From Neospora caninum Liverpool (taxonomy: Eukaryota; Apicomplexa; Conoidasida; Eucoccidiorida; Sarcocystidae), in the NCBI RefSeq assembly GCF_000208865.1, contig NC_018397.1:1550001-1614000 (forward strand): a DNA stretch of 64,000 bases. Direction: 5' to 3'. Positions 48,801-59,447 of the stretch are shown here, piece by piece. Position numbers and translations under genes: made by a program. Within the stretch, counting starts at the first letter, position 1. The number at the start of each line of letters is the position of its first letter. A model generated the notes under the pieces. It saw only the letters and a list, made by a program, of their open reading frames with translations. It did no database searches and was not told the DNA's origin.

Positions 48801-51800
48801 CTGACGCTAAAAAACGCTTCTGTCTCTCAAGCTGCCTGTGAACTCGACTGCAACTCACCTGTACAGGCTGCAGAGGCAGCACGCCGCACTGCTGGACGAA
48901 CAGCGAATCAAACCAAAGCGGGGCAGTCCCTTCTTCTCGGATTGTCTCGTCTTCGTCTCGCAGGTCGCTCCCGCCTTCTGGTTCGCCAACCCCGTCGTTC
49001 CTCTTTTGTCGGTGCTCTTCCCTTTCCAGCAGCGCGTTGAGGAAGTCGATCTGTCGCTTGGTCCGGGCAAAACTGCGAACTAATGTGGCAACGACACCAT
49101 GCCCTTCTTCCTCCCGGTCTTCGTCCTCTCTCGCTTCCTCCCTTTCTCCCCGCTGTTCTCTCCTCTTCTCCTCTCCAGGGCTCTGGTCTCGATGCGCCGT
49201 GTCTCTTTCCTTTTGCTTTGTCAGAGGACACGTAGCCGAGTCGCTTCGCCCCGCCGCTGGCAAGAGGCGCCGCGCGTGTGGGGTTTGAGCGAGAAAGCCG
49301 CGGATGGCGGGAACCAGCCCGGCGTCGACGCGTTGCATGCCGCGGAGGAGAAGGAGAAACCGGAGGACGAAGCGACATGCAAACGCGATGCCTGACAAAA
49401 CGAGGCGAACAAACAGAATCTGCACACGCAACAGACCTGGTGCGAAGCCGCGCGAGAGACAGACACGTGGCGAGGAGCCGCGAAAACAAACAGAGCCCCA
49501 GAGAGGCGGCGGAGACACGCAGAGGATGCCAATGCGTGAGAGTGCACATCGACAAAGACGCCTAGAAATGAAAAACGATTCACTTTGTTGCTCTTCCGCG
49601 ACGTCGGTAGCCGTACATAATGAAATACGGGACACAATCCCATATAAGGATATGCTCATACATATACAGATAAAATACATGTACAGAAGTATACCTAGAT
49701 ACCAATTCTTGAAGATGCACATATATAAACATAAATATATACATATTTGAACCTAAATGCATGCATCTGTGGAGACAACTGCACGCGTACGGGGGCAGTG
49801 TCTCCCTGAGAGAGAGCCTGGTGATGACTATGGAGATTTGTGTTTATCCAGATGCACGTGCATGCGCCGATGGCACGGGCGCATCTGTGAGTTTACCTTC
49901 GACGTGGTTTTGTTTCGGGCCGAGGTTGGCAGCATTGGGTGGCGACTCGCGCATATTTCTTTGGTTCGTTCGAGAATAGAGAAAGTCACGAAGTTCCTTT
50001 TTGAGCGTGTGAATGGCTGATCGAGGCTGGGTATCCTCGAGGGCAAGGAGGCTGTCGATGTTGACTCCACAGACCTGCCAAGTCACGGCGAGAGAATCTT
50101 CGAACCAGGAAATCTCTTTGCGCGCTCGACAGGTGCCTTCCCGTGCGCTCCTTCGCGTTTCATCTGGACACTCGATCCTGCACTCTCGCCCCTTGCCTTC
50201 GCCTGTTCGGCTCCCTGTGTCTCTCGGCTCGTCCGGGTCCCGGTAAACGCCGTCAGCGGCAGCTTCCGCGTGGTCCGCTTCCTTTTCCTCTTCGCTGTGT
50301 GACGCAGGGGCCCAGGACAAGAGGTGGAACTCGCGACGGTCTGCGAGCTGCTGCAGGCGGCGGCCTGGCCAGAAGACGCGGTGGTCTTCCTCGAATATAA
50401 GCCGATCCATCCGGGCGCCTTGAAGGATTTCGTCCAGCGCGACACAGGCGTGCAGTAGACAACGACAGAAGGCTTGGAGGAGCGGGAGCCTTTGCAGAAG
50501 AAGGAGGCGGGAGTCTTGGCTCTCGCCTCGTCTGTCGTCTCGATCGAGGTCTTCGTCGCTTCTCTTCACACTTTCCTCTCTCTGTTTTCCCCGCGTCTCT
50601 CGCGTGCGGCGCACCACGCTCTGAAGCGGCGTGTGGAAGCACACACACTGCAGAACAGTTTGCGCAAAGTGTCTCCCTTCCGTCACAGTCGGAAGAAGCA
50701 GGCGCAGGAGACGATTCATCACGCAGGCGAGTTCCTCATCGGGAACGTTCCCCGCCACGAGTCGCGACTGAAATTCCAGTCTCTCTCGCATGCCAGGCCG
50801 TGATGCCACAGAGGAAGAAGACAAAAATGGAGAAGAAGAGGAAGACGAGGAAGAAGAGGAAGAAGAGGAAGAAGAGGAAGAAGACGAAGATGGAGAAGAA
50901 GACGAAGATGGAGAAGAGGAAGAGGATGGAGGCGCGTTACCGGGGTTGTGTTGTGCTAGAGCGAAGGCGCCGAGGTTGTACCCAACGTCCATGGGGGGCT
51001 CTCCGACTTCGACAGCCTGAGCGAGGCAAACAAAGTGGAACTAGCACAAGATCACTGCATACGTTGTGCACCTTTGCATTTCTCGTTTTTTTGTCTCGCG
51101 ACCAAACGCGCCCTCGCGGGATAACTTGCATGCACACATTAACAGCCTGAAGCTCCTTTCCAGAAAACCTCTCTCGCCCTCTTCCGCCTTTGCGTGTTTC
51201 TCGCGTTTCCTCTCCACGAATACACAGAACCTCTCCCTTCCCGCCCCGCCCTCCTCTTTGCTCGGTCTTCTCTCCACCAGTTGCCGTGTCTCGACTGTTC
51301 CCCTTCTTTTCACAGGAAAGAAGAGACGCGGGAGCGTCGACTTCGACGGAATTTCATTCACCGAAAAAAGAACCCCCGGGCGACAACAGAATTGCGCCGA
51401 CCCCGGCGTCAGTCTGTTGTGCTCCCTGCGTTACACAACCCGCTGCATCGCTTTTTTCCCCGTTTTTGGGCGGCCAACGAAGCGAAGGTGAACATACTCT
51501 CCTTTTCTTTCTTTCCGCGTTTAAGAACGAGTTACGACCGTCTCTGTGTGGCGGCTGGGCGACAGAGTCACGAAAGTGGTGCGCCTTCGGGGAAAATAAG
51601 TCTCTGCTTCACATGTTGTCTAAAACCTCATCTACTTCTCTCTTTGAGAACGGAACTTCGAGGGCGACTCCCTCAGAGTGGTAAATCGGCTGGCCTCAAA
51701 CCCCGAAATTAAGTTTAGTAAGTCTCCCGAGATGTCTCTTCGTCTCGCGCTCCCCTCGCGGGGGTTTTGGCTGCTCGCGCATTTCTTCTCGTTGTCGTCT

Positions 51801-52489
51801 CGGCGGCACACGCAGTGTGTACAGTGCACAGAAGAGAAAGAGGGAAGAGAGGACAGAGGAAGGCGCACGAGGACGGGGGAATGCGAACCTGCATGCGCCA
51901 GCACGCGTGGCGCAGCTCAGTAGCCAGGTTTTTCGCCTGAAAAGAGAAAAGGACCAGTGGGGAGAAAAGGAAGACTCACCTGCATCGCGACTTCGGCGTG
52001 AAAGCCTTCGCCGTGAACCGCCCACCCCGGCGGCGCATCTGAACAAACACACAGGCAGAATCGACACAAAAAGTGTGGAAGGGAAAAGGTTTAGAGGAAG
52101 TATAAAGCACGTGAGACCGGCTGAGAAATGTGTGAACAAAGTGGCAAAAAAGGTTTACAAGCACTGCGAAGCAGGCGACGCAGGCTCAGAAGTGCGATCA
52201 AAGTGGAGAGGACGCCCGTCGAAGAGGGTCTCCGGGGGGCGAAGAAGAGGCTCGGCACCCAAAGCTTACGTCTGGGAAGCGAGCGATGCAGGAGAGCTGT
52301 GAGGTCCACGAATCCTTCTTCGTCGACGTCAGGCATGCGCAGGCTCTCCCAGATCGCGCGCCGCCGCCGCTCCTCCGCCCAGCCGTCGCTGCTCTCACTG
52401 CTGTCACTTCGTCCTCGGCTTTCTGGATCTTCGTCGGATGCGATCCGAAGACGCGAAAGCGCCGAGGACATCGCATTGCTTTCCGCCAT
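45316..52489 (-). CDS. NAA35: NAA35/MAK10 homologue, NatC N-acetyltransferase auxiliary subunit
   Basis: Scaffold subunit of NatC, which acetylates N-terminal Met-hydrophobic proteins on the ribosome. Nine exons: 52489-52270, 52038-51980, 51936-51889, 51016-49897, 49436-48859, 48065-46986, 46563-46065, 45722-45595 and 45513-45316; phases agree, 1309 residues. Family evidence: AVEVGEPPMDVGY (about residue 110) matches the AIEMMDPKMDAGM motif of MAK10. The segment ELACVMNRLLRL...HFAQTVLQCVCFHTP matches the conserved MDTCF...HSLAQTVFTCLYIHNP helix pair. A later ALRLLLWQHRQRLLVSASLDL...CLLFWHLCLLDL segment fits the family's YHNLRIMIQYLLSGFELEL helices. Length is nearly twice that of animal NAA35 because of poly-Ser and acidic inserts (exons 4, 6 and 7). 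The last intron is only 81 nt and open in frame, so retention would add 27 residues. The acceptor at 49436 is the least certain junction. Confidence 0.78.
45775..45802. repeat. (AT)n microsatellite in a NAA35 intron
   Basis: About 13 AT units in the intron between exons 7 and 8 of NAA35. Confidence 0.9.
47188..47206. repeat. overlapping TGCATGC run in NAA35 exon 6
   Basis: GCATGCATGCATGCATGCA, four overlapping GCATGC units, encoding an HACMHA-like peptide on the minus strand. GCATGC is the core of a well-known apicomplexan ApiAP2-type motif; here it is coding. Confidence 0.8.
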
Positions 52490-52562
52490 CGCTGCGCCTT
52501 GTCACTCTTTCTGTCTCGTATCGCTCGCTATGTGTCTGCCTTTCTTTTCCGCTCCCTCCTCT

Positions 52563-52595
52563 TTTTCTTTATCGCTCTCCTTCTCTCTCGCTCTC

Positions 52596-52642
<47 letters not shown>

Positions 52643-52735
52643 TTCTTTCTCTCTCGCCTTCCTTCTCTCGCTCTCTCTTTCTCTCTCTCTCCTGCTTTCT
52701 CCCTTTTTTTCTTTCTCCCTTTCTTTCTGAGAGAA
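52563..52735. repeat. CT-rich polypyrimidine tract
   Basis: Irregular TCTCTCTTTCTCTC repeats on the plus strand just upstream of the NAA35 start codon. The opposite strand is the corresponding GA-rich purine tract, in the likely 5' leader or promoter of NAA35. Confidence 0.9.
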
Positions 52736-53046
52736 CGTAGAGACAAGAAAAGTGAGGAAAAGGAATCGGAAGTGGAGGGAGGCGAGAAGGCCTTCGGAGG
52801 GACGGCACGTGGAAAAAAGGCAGCCCCAAGAGTCACTGAGGTATGGCAAAGAAGAAAAGACAGGCAGGGATTCGTTAAACTCTCTTTTGGATTCCGATTC
52901 TCTAGATCTCTAAAGGAGAGAAACACGACTGTGGTAGGCAGGAGGAAACGGAAACGATGGAGTCGACTGGGGACGAATTCGTCGTCCTTCCAAGTGTGTA
53001 AATCCAGTGCGAAGTTCTCCCTACCGCATCCAACTAGCCAAAACGA

Positions 53047-53060
53047 GGTGTACGTACACC
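53047..53060. repeat. TGTA-NN-TACA palindrome, exact 14-bp copy
   Basis: GGTGTACGTACACC, identical to the copies at 3804 and 61405. It lies about 560 bases upstream of the NAA35 start codon. Confidence 0.85.
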
Positions 53061-54301
53061 GTAGAAAAACGTGGCCTGAGGGGCTGTCGTGACACGGGCT
53101 TTCCCTCCTTTTCTCCAGCTGCATGCGACCACGAAAAGGAAAACGGAAAGAGCGCTCCCCGGTGTGTGCAAAAATGTCGCGGCTTCCTTCTCGGAAGCGG
53201 AACTGTAGAAGCTGGAGGGGACGTTGAAGGGTGAGAAATGGAAAAAAATGGAAAATTCCGAGAAAGAGTCTTCAGCAAAGACTCTCCATCCTGCTTGGCT
53301 TGGCATGCATGCACACGAAAAAGTCAATGGGCTACCTGTGCTGAAGCGAGAACCAGGTTATTTCACCAGAAAAAAAACTGTAGCATTACCTTTTTCCCAG
53401 TGCATTGTTCACCCCTTCAGATTCCGCTAAAAATTCCCCTCACTATGCGCTTCTTTCGAAACAAAACGCGGCGGCAAATATCGTGAGTCCCTCTTTTACT
53501 AGGTTGACTTCCCGCGGCCGCGAAAAAGATTCGCGAAGACATGCGCTTGTGCGCGTGTGCTTGACAAGTCGAGAACGGGGCGGCCTTCACAGTTTCCTTC
53601 AGCGTGCAATGCGTCCCTCGACACTTCGAACGTCCTCAAGATCAGAATCCGCTTTCTTGTCGTTTTGTGTGTGAAAAAACCACCCAGACGGACGAAAAGA
53701 ACACCACATGCAGGAGCGTTCGTCGCTACCGAGGGTCTCTGACGGTTGGCGCGAAAAAAACGCACGTTTTGCGGAGTAATAGACGGGCCACGGAATGCCG
53801 CTCTACACGAATACGCAAAGGTAGGTTTGTGGACTGGACCGAAACCAGGGTAGGCGGCCTGTGGAGATCCACACCGCCTCGCTAAATTTTAGAGTTTCTC
53901 TTTGAGAGAGGACAAACAGGCCCTCTCCTAGAGCGTACATCTTCAAGAGAAAAGAGGATTTGTAGGTGGAATAATTCCGCGCGTTATGCTGCGCGGATAC
54001 CCATCTCATAATCTATTTCAAAAACGTTTTTGGTTCATAGAATTCCTCGTCGAAGCCGACGAGATTCACACCAGAGCCCCCTACTTGTTTTACCACAGGC
54101 GTTGCCAGGGCTGGCGGTGAATAGACAGCCAGGCGCAGATTCTTTTGTGGCCTTTCAATCCCCCAGAAGTCGATTGTCCTTTTTTCTGCCTGTCTCGCTT
54201 CTCTTCTCCACTTCATTCACAAGTTCCACTGTACAGGCACACAGGATGCCTCTTTTCTCTTCTTTCCCCAGAAACTGCCGCGCGCCCTGGGGAAGACGTT
54301 A

Positions 54302-54304
<3 letters not shown>

Positions 54305-54341
<37 letters not shown>

Positions 54342-54346
54342 TATAT
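54305..54346. repeat. (AT)n microsatellite
   Basis: About 20 AT units with one CATAT interruption, in the NAA35-SURF1 spacer. Confidence 0.9.
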
Positions 54347-54971
54347 TTGTTTATTTCCATCCTGTCAGATCATTCAAGTATAATATGTTAGAGTGTTCAA
54401 TTTTACCAGGTTAGAGGACTCTTTCGAGCGATCTCGAACACGGACGGAAAAAACGTCTCATTCCCTTGAGAAATCTTCTTCCCCTGTCACCGCATCGAAA
54501 ACTCCAAAACACCGACAAGCGAGGGAATGGCGCTTACCAATGCCGCGCCAGTGTGTTCGAGATAGCAGAGCGAGGAAAGAAGTCCTTCTGCGGTAAATTC
54601 CGCTCGTCTCTCGAAAATGAAAACCGTCAGGCTCTTCTGAGAAAACCGCATGCTTTGTAAAACAGTTTCACTTCTGTAAAAAAACCACTTACGTGCTCCA
54701 AAAAGCTTTTATTATGGAGGGAAACCATCTGTTCTGGATAGGAGAAATGCACCGTCAGTGCACTGTGGACAATCTGCCTGTGGCCGAGTGTACAGACACT
54801 CGTGAGAGTCGTTTTCTGCGCCTCCTGCGTGCCTCAATCTCTCTTCTGCGCGTGAATCGTCTGATACAAAGGCCGCCAGCACGGCCCTTTTTGTCCTCTG
54901 CTGAAGATACATGACCAGACCTACTCTCCAGACGATCGACGTACCTAACGGGCGTCTAGGCACACCTGCGC

Positions 54972-54981
54972 ATATATATAT

Positions 54982-55021
<40 letters not shown>

Positions 55022-55042
55022 ATATATATATATATATATATA
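54972..55042. repeat. (TA)n microsatellite, 70 bases
   Basis: Longest dinucleotide array in the window, broken by short GG and TGTATGTA interruptions. Confidence 0.9.
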
Positions 55043-55103
55043 GGGGGAGTACCTAGGCCATCACATCGATTGACGGATGCCTTTGAATATCTTTAGATAT
55101 ACA

Positions 55104-55122
55104 CTATATATATATATATATA
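55104..55122. repeat. (TA)n microsatellite, short
   Basis: About nine TA units, 60 bases from the larger array at 54972-55042. Confidence 0.85.
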
Positions 55123-55277
55123 AGCATGTAAATGTTTTTGTATAGGCACGTGTGTATTATAGTGGTTAGGAGTTGATACTGCCCGTAGAAAAAGACAGAT
55201 GGGCGGATGGGAACTGGGAGTGAGAATGCGTGCCGACTTCCCGTACGGTCTCGAGCTGCATCGAAGGTTTCTGTTTC

Positions 55278-55475
55278 ATGGCGCCTCTCGACGGCGCCGA
55301 AGAGCCGCCCCAACAGACTTTCAGGAACGATGCCACGCTGGTGAGACGCGAAACCAGGGCCGGTCGCCCAGGTGTACCGGCACCGGAAAAAATCAAAAAG
55401 ACAGCATGCGGTTTGACAGCTGACACAGAGTTCACCAGGCCGTTCCACACAGACAAGAGCCGCCCCGGCGCGTAG
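55278..55475 (+). CDS. candidate small protein, 65 aa
   Basis: A single open frame starting ATGGCG (product begins MAPLDGAEEPPQQTFRNDA and ends TRPFHTDKSRPGA), hydrophilic, with fairly high third-position GC. It lies in a spacer between two minus-strand genes. No family recognised and no splice context. A minus-strand frame overlaps it but starts at GTG. It could be chance; no expression evidence is available from sequence alone. Confidence 0.25.
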   Translation: MAPLDGAEEPPQQTFRNDATLVRRETRAGRPGVPAPEKIKKTACGLTADTEFTRPFHTDKSRPGA

Positions 55476-55638
55476 CCGGCCGCTGGCCGCACAATTCCGC
55501 CCGCAGCTTCGGGACTCCAAAAGAAGAAGGTTCTCCTTCCCCCGATCTTTTCCCCTTCTTTCCTTTCCTCTCTTCTCTATTCTCTCTCTCTCGCCTAACC
55601 CCCCCTTTCATTCTCCCCTTCTCGTGACGCTGCTCTCT

Positions 55639-57774
55639 CTACCACCTCCACCTGGAAACTTCGACAAATTTGTACAGAGTCATGCTCGCTGTGCAAAGGG
55701 CCATGACGAACCACTGGCAGGCGTAGTTGAAGTGAGTGTGTTCGTCTGCCCAGAAGAGGAGGTAGTCGTCTTTCCGTTTTTGTTGGTACTTTGCAAATCT
55801 TCGGGGAATCTCCGAAAGCCCGAGGAGCGACGCCAGAGAAGAGGGATCCTCCAGGCCCAATTCTGCCGTTAACGACCTCGGCAAAGACCCAAGCGCAGAG
55901 GCGCCTCTCGTCGCACTCACGTTCCCGTCCTGTGTCTTCGCCCCAGAAACTCGTCTGCTGTCTTCTCTGCCGCCTTCTGCTTCGCCCTCGCCTGCCTTGC
56001 CTTCTCTCCTCTCTTCTTCCTCTTCTCGTCTCTCCTCTCCCTGGTCTTTCGGTCCGTTCTCGGCTCGTCCGAGGTCTCTCGCCTTTTCGCGCTTCCGCGT
56101 CGCCTCGCGGACGTCTTCGTCGTAGACAATATCGTAGGCGTTGAGGATCATCGCTCCACTCGCCCGTTTGTTGCGAACCGTGCCCGGCTTCAGCCCTTCC
56201 ACGAGGTCTCCGGGGACCAGGAAGATGAACTGGCCCTCCTTTGGGCGGTTGCCAGCGAGGAGACTCTGGAATGTCAAGTTCGGAATTTCGCCGGGTTCGA
56301 GGATCCCCCGCACAGTAACCCACCCTGGCGGCTCGTCGCGGGTCTTTGTCGCGAGAAAGTTTCCGCTGAGGCGCGAAGCCGCGTGATTCCCCAAAGACGT
56401 CGAAGCAGATCCGCCCTCGAGACTCGTCAGCTTCTGGCTGCATGCGTCTGAGAGGGCGGCGCGGCCTTGCGCGAGATTCACTTCCTTCGTGCGCCAGCCG
56501 CCGTCGCGGCGACTCTCGGCTCTTTTAAAAGGCGGGAGTTTCGCGTCTTCCGTTCGCAAGTGTCCCTTGTTCACGAGAAGGATGTTGCCGTCTTCCAGGC
56601 GGAGGGGCGAGACCAGCAAGTACCCCGTGGTCCCGGGTTCGAGGCCTGGCCGCGGCCCCACGAGCAACTCTGTCGTGCTGTCGAGGACGCCGCGCGCAAC
56701 CACAGGTCGATATGCCCACGCCGCTCGCAGGCGCTCTTCTTCCTCTGTCGCGAGAGAAGCTTCTGCGGCACGACCCGCAGGCAGAGCCACTCCTTCGCTC
56801 GGTGGGACGACGGCGGGCGCGGGCTTGCCTTCGTCTTCTTTGCGGGGTTCGTCTTGCGAGCTCAGAGAGTGGTCTCGCCGGTCGCGCGTTCGAGTCCCTT
56901 CGCGTCCCTCGCAGTCTGCGCTCTGGCGCGCACGGAGCGTCCAGGGGAAAGGCCCCGTGGTGACCCAGATCGCAGGCATGCGCATTTGCGCGCGGCGGTA
57001 CTCGATCAGCTGGTGTTTCCACTGCATGCGGGCGAGCTGCCAGCAGCCGAGGCCGACGAGGCAGGCGGAGACGAGAGAGCCTGCGCCGAGCAGCCACCAG
57101 CGCTCGTTCCCGCGGATGCCGTACTGGCGATTGCGGACCGAGCGCAGGACTGGACTCGTCACCGGATCGCTGAGGCGCACGAGGCGCACAACCACGCCGC
57201 CCTCGACTTCCTGCGGGCTCGGAAAGCGCAGCGAAGACGCAGACAGAATCGCTACGTCCTCTGGCGAGCAGGGAAGCAAACGCTGACCCGGCATCGTCCG
57301 CCCGTGCGCAATGAACGGCAGCGGCGCCGGCAACTCAGACGGAGAAGACGGAGAAAGAGAAGAAGACGTTGGAGAAGATACACGCAGAGAAGAGGAAGGA
57401 GAGAGAGAAGAAGAGGCAGACGGAGAAGAAGAGGCAGAAGGAGAAGAAGAGGGTGAAGAAGAAGAAGAGAGAGGAGAAGAAGAAGAGAGAGGAGAAGAAG
57501 AAGGCGTTGAGGAGAAAGAACGGAGAGGAGAGGGTGGCCGCATGCGAAGATGGGAACAGGAAGAGGAGGAACGTGCGATTCTTGACGAGGGATGAATGCC
57601 ACCGTATCGCGGCACGCGCGACTGCCTCACCGGGAGGCGGGAAAGAAAACAAATTTTGCGCCGAGGACAAGTGGCGAAACCCCAGTGAGAAGCGACAGGA
57701 GAGCAGAGCAGAGAAGGAAGAGCCGCGAGTGACGCTCCGCCACCCTTGACGAGAGCAGGCTGAGAAGCCATCAT
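55639..57774 (-). CDS. SURF1: SURF1 family cytochrome c oxidase assembly protein
   Basis: Mitochondrial inner-membrane factor for assembly of complex IV (heme a insertion step in the family). One uninterrupted exon, 711 residues from the first ATG at 57774; the open frame reaches 57873 without an ATG. The N-terminus (MMASQPALVKGGGASLAALP then several Arg) is a plausible import signal. A Ser/Pro-rich stretch precedes the first membrane helix (WWLLGAGSLVSACLVGLGCW, about 228-247). SURF1 signatures follow: GCWQLARMQWK, the PVVARGVLD and ELLVGPRPG blocks, GYLLVSPLRLEDG, ILLVNKGHL, and PGWVTVRGILEPGE. The C-terminal helix is preceded by DEHTHFNYACQWFVMAL, matching the family's conserved HLQYALTWF-type end. 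Charged inserts (for example an Arg/Glu-rich block near residue 600) make it more than twice the usual 300 residues. Confidence 0.92.
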   Translation of the reverse strand: MMASQPALVKGGGASLAALPSLLCSPVASHWGFATCPRRKICFLSRLPVRQSRVPRYGGIHPSSRIARSSSSCSHLRMRPPSPLRSFSSTPSSSPLSSSSPLSSSSSPSSSPSASSSPSASSSLSPSSSLRVSSPTSSSLSPSSPSELPAPLPFIAHGRTMPGQRLLPCSPEDVAILSASSLRFPSPQEVEGGVVVRLVRLSDPVTSPVLRSVRNRQYGIRGNERWWLLGAGSLVSACLVGLGCWQLARMQWKHQLIEYRRAQMRMPAIWVTTGPFPWTLRARQSADCEGREGTRTRDRRDHSLSSQDEPRKEDEGKPAPAVVPPSEGVALPAGRAAEASLATEEEERLRAAWAYRPVVARGVLDSTTELLVGPRPGLEPGTTGYLLVSPLRLEDGNILLVNKGHLRTEDAKLPPFKRAESRRDGGWRTKEVNLAQGRAALSDACSQKLTSLEGGSASTSLGNHAASRLSGNFLATKTRDEPPGWVTVRGILEPGEIPNLTFQSLLAGNRPKEGQFIFLVPGDLVEGLKPGTVRNKRASGAMILNAYDIVYDEDVREATRKREKARDLGRAENGPKDQGEERREEEEERREGKAGEGEAEGGREDSRRVSGAKTQDGNVSATRGASALGSLPRSLTAELGLEDPSSLASLLGLSEIPRRFAKYQQKRKDDYLLFWADEHTHFNYACQWFVMALCTASMTLYKFVEVSRWRW

Positions 57775-58230
57775 TTTGCAGAAAAAAGCGGCGCCTCGAA
57801 GGGGTGAAAGAGACGGAAACAGAGAAGAGACAACCACCACCACCGAAGGCGACGACGAGACACGACAAAGCACACAGGCAACGCAAACGCTGAGACCGCC
57901 TCAAATTCACAAGGAAGAGAAGAGCTCAAAAGACAAGAGAGGCAAGACGCCCTAACGGACGTCCGCAAGAAGAGAGACAACCCACACCGGCGCGTCCCTC
58001 GCGTGTCCGTCTTTTACTCTTGCCTCATTCTGACAAAAGAAGAAGACCGAGACCCGTCAACGAGGAGACAAACGGAGACCCACAGATCCTCGCAACGTGC
58101 GTAACTCGGTGTCGAACACGTACGCATGCTCGTGCCTCTCGGCTCGGTCACGTGTGGCTTTCCTTCGATGCCCACAGGTGCCGGAAACGATGTGTCACCA
58201 AAAGCGATACTCGATCGTTTAGGTTTCCTG
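57775..58230. other. 456-bp spacer, SURF1 promoter region
   Basis: Between the stop of the 113-aa gene and the SURF1 ATG, same strand. It must contain the upstream 3' UTR and the SURF1 leader and promoter. Purine-rich; no motif recognised. Confidence 0.5.
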
Positions 58231-59447
58231 TCACGACAAGAACCGCTTTTTGAGACCTGAGAGAAAGCCCTCTCCGGGCGCAACTTGCGTCTTGCCGTCT
58301 CCCAGGAGAATTTTCTCCGCCTCGCTCGGGCGCTCTCCCGCCTTCCTGCCACCTGACGAGGAAGAAGAGGAAGAAGAAGAGGGCCTTCCCGCTGCAGCTT
58401 GCTGGGCGCAAAGAGCGGAGGCAGGACAAAGAGACAACGCAAATGGTGTCGGGAGAAACCGGAGAGGCCGTCCAGAGAGCGAGACGAAAAGAGACTCGCG
58501 CGAGAGGAGACGGAGCAGAAGTCGTCGCAGAAAGAGCGACGAAGGAAAACGGGGACACGAGAAGGAGAGACGCAGAAACAGCAGGGACGGAGCACGGTAG
58601 GGGGCTGTCCGTCTCTCGGCGCCTCTTTCTCTTTACGGATCTACGACGGCACAGCACGTCGACCCGAATCCAGGGAGAACACGATCAGGACAAGAAAGCG
58701 AGAGAAAAAAGAAAGGTTGAAAGAAACCACTTGCCTTGACAGCTTCTTCAACGCTCCGTGCAACCTGATCTTTGAGCTCCGCCGCCTTCCTCGAAGACTG
58801 GACGGCGAAGGCCTGGAAAGCGTGGTTGTTCTAAGGAAACAAAGACAGAGAGACAGGCAGAAAGGAAGATGTGCGTTGGGTTCTCTTCACCTGAAAAACG
58901 CGGAAAACGCTCTCGGTTTTCCCAGCGCCTCAGCAGACGAGCGGCCCCAGTGCAGCAGGAAATGTGATCCGCGAACGCTCCGCATTTCCGGTTCGTGAAA
59001 AGGCCACCTGCCTCTCCCACCACCCGCGCAACTCCACACATAAATCTAATCACCGAAACGCCTCTGTGCATGCACCGAAGTCAGGAGCGAGTAGGCGCGC
59101 AGAGCCAAAAAAAGAACTCCCAACACGCGAGTGCTCCTCAGACGTCCCGCCCTTCCTTCTCAAATTATCTTGTTTCTCCCATGCGCTCAACTCCTTTTCT
59201 TCGCTGCGCCCGCGCAACACTCTGGGCGTCGCCGCTGTCTGCTTCATCCGGAACGCGGCCTCCTTCCCTCCGTTGTTCTTTCTTTATTCGCGTGTTTCTC
59301 TCCTCTCTTTTGAGCGTTTTCCCTCCGCCCATTTCCCGCCACAATCGACGGCTCGAGGGACCCGAAGCCTACCACGAGGAAACTGTACACGCTGGCGGAA
59401 AGCTGCTGCTGGAGGAGATTGTGGAACAGACGCAGGAGAGGGGCCAT
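58231..59447 (-). CDS. small protein of unknown function (113 aa, predicted)
   Basis: Not recognised. Three-exon model: 59447-59373, 58830-58735 and 58401-58231, all junctions in phase 0. The first intron uses a strong GTAGGC donor. The second uses AAG/GCAAGT, the classic GC-AG donor context. The N-terminus MAPLLRLFHNLLQQQLSASV is an amphipathic to hydrophobic helix, continuing through YSFLVNNHAFQAFAVQ into a charged helix (SSRKAAELKDQVARSVEEAV). A Ser-rich linker of eight serines and a basic tail ending LKKRFLS follow. The start was chosen because a TGA lies in frame just upstream and the ATGG context is good. Open sequence at 60390-60799 is treated as leader. It could be a small mitochondrial protein; this is a guess from the N-terminal helix. 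Confidence 0.55.

Larger units (their letters stand above)
52490..55638. other. 3.1-kb spacer between NAA35 and SURF1
   Basis: Both flanking genes are minus strand, so this holds the SURF1 3' UTR and the NAA35 promoter. It includes a 170-base CT-rich tract at 52563-52735, an exact palindrome at 53047, three (AT)n arrays between 54305 and 55122, and a candidate 65-codon plus-strand frame at 55278. Other short frames look random. Confidence 0.6.

Noticed and set aside
52128..53092. Overlapping plus frames across the CT-rich tract
   Set aside because: Ser/Leu/Phe repeats encoded by simple CT sequence, antisense to NAA35 exon 1.
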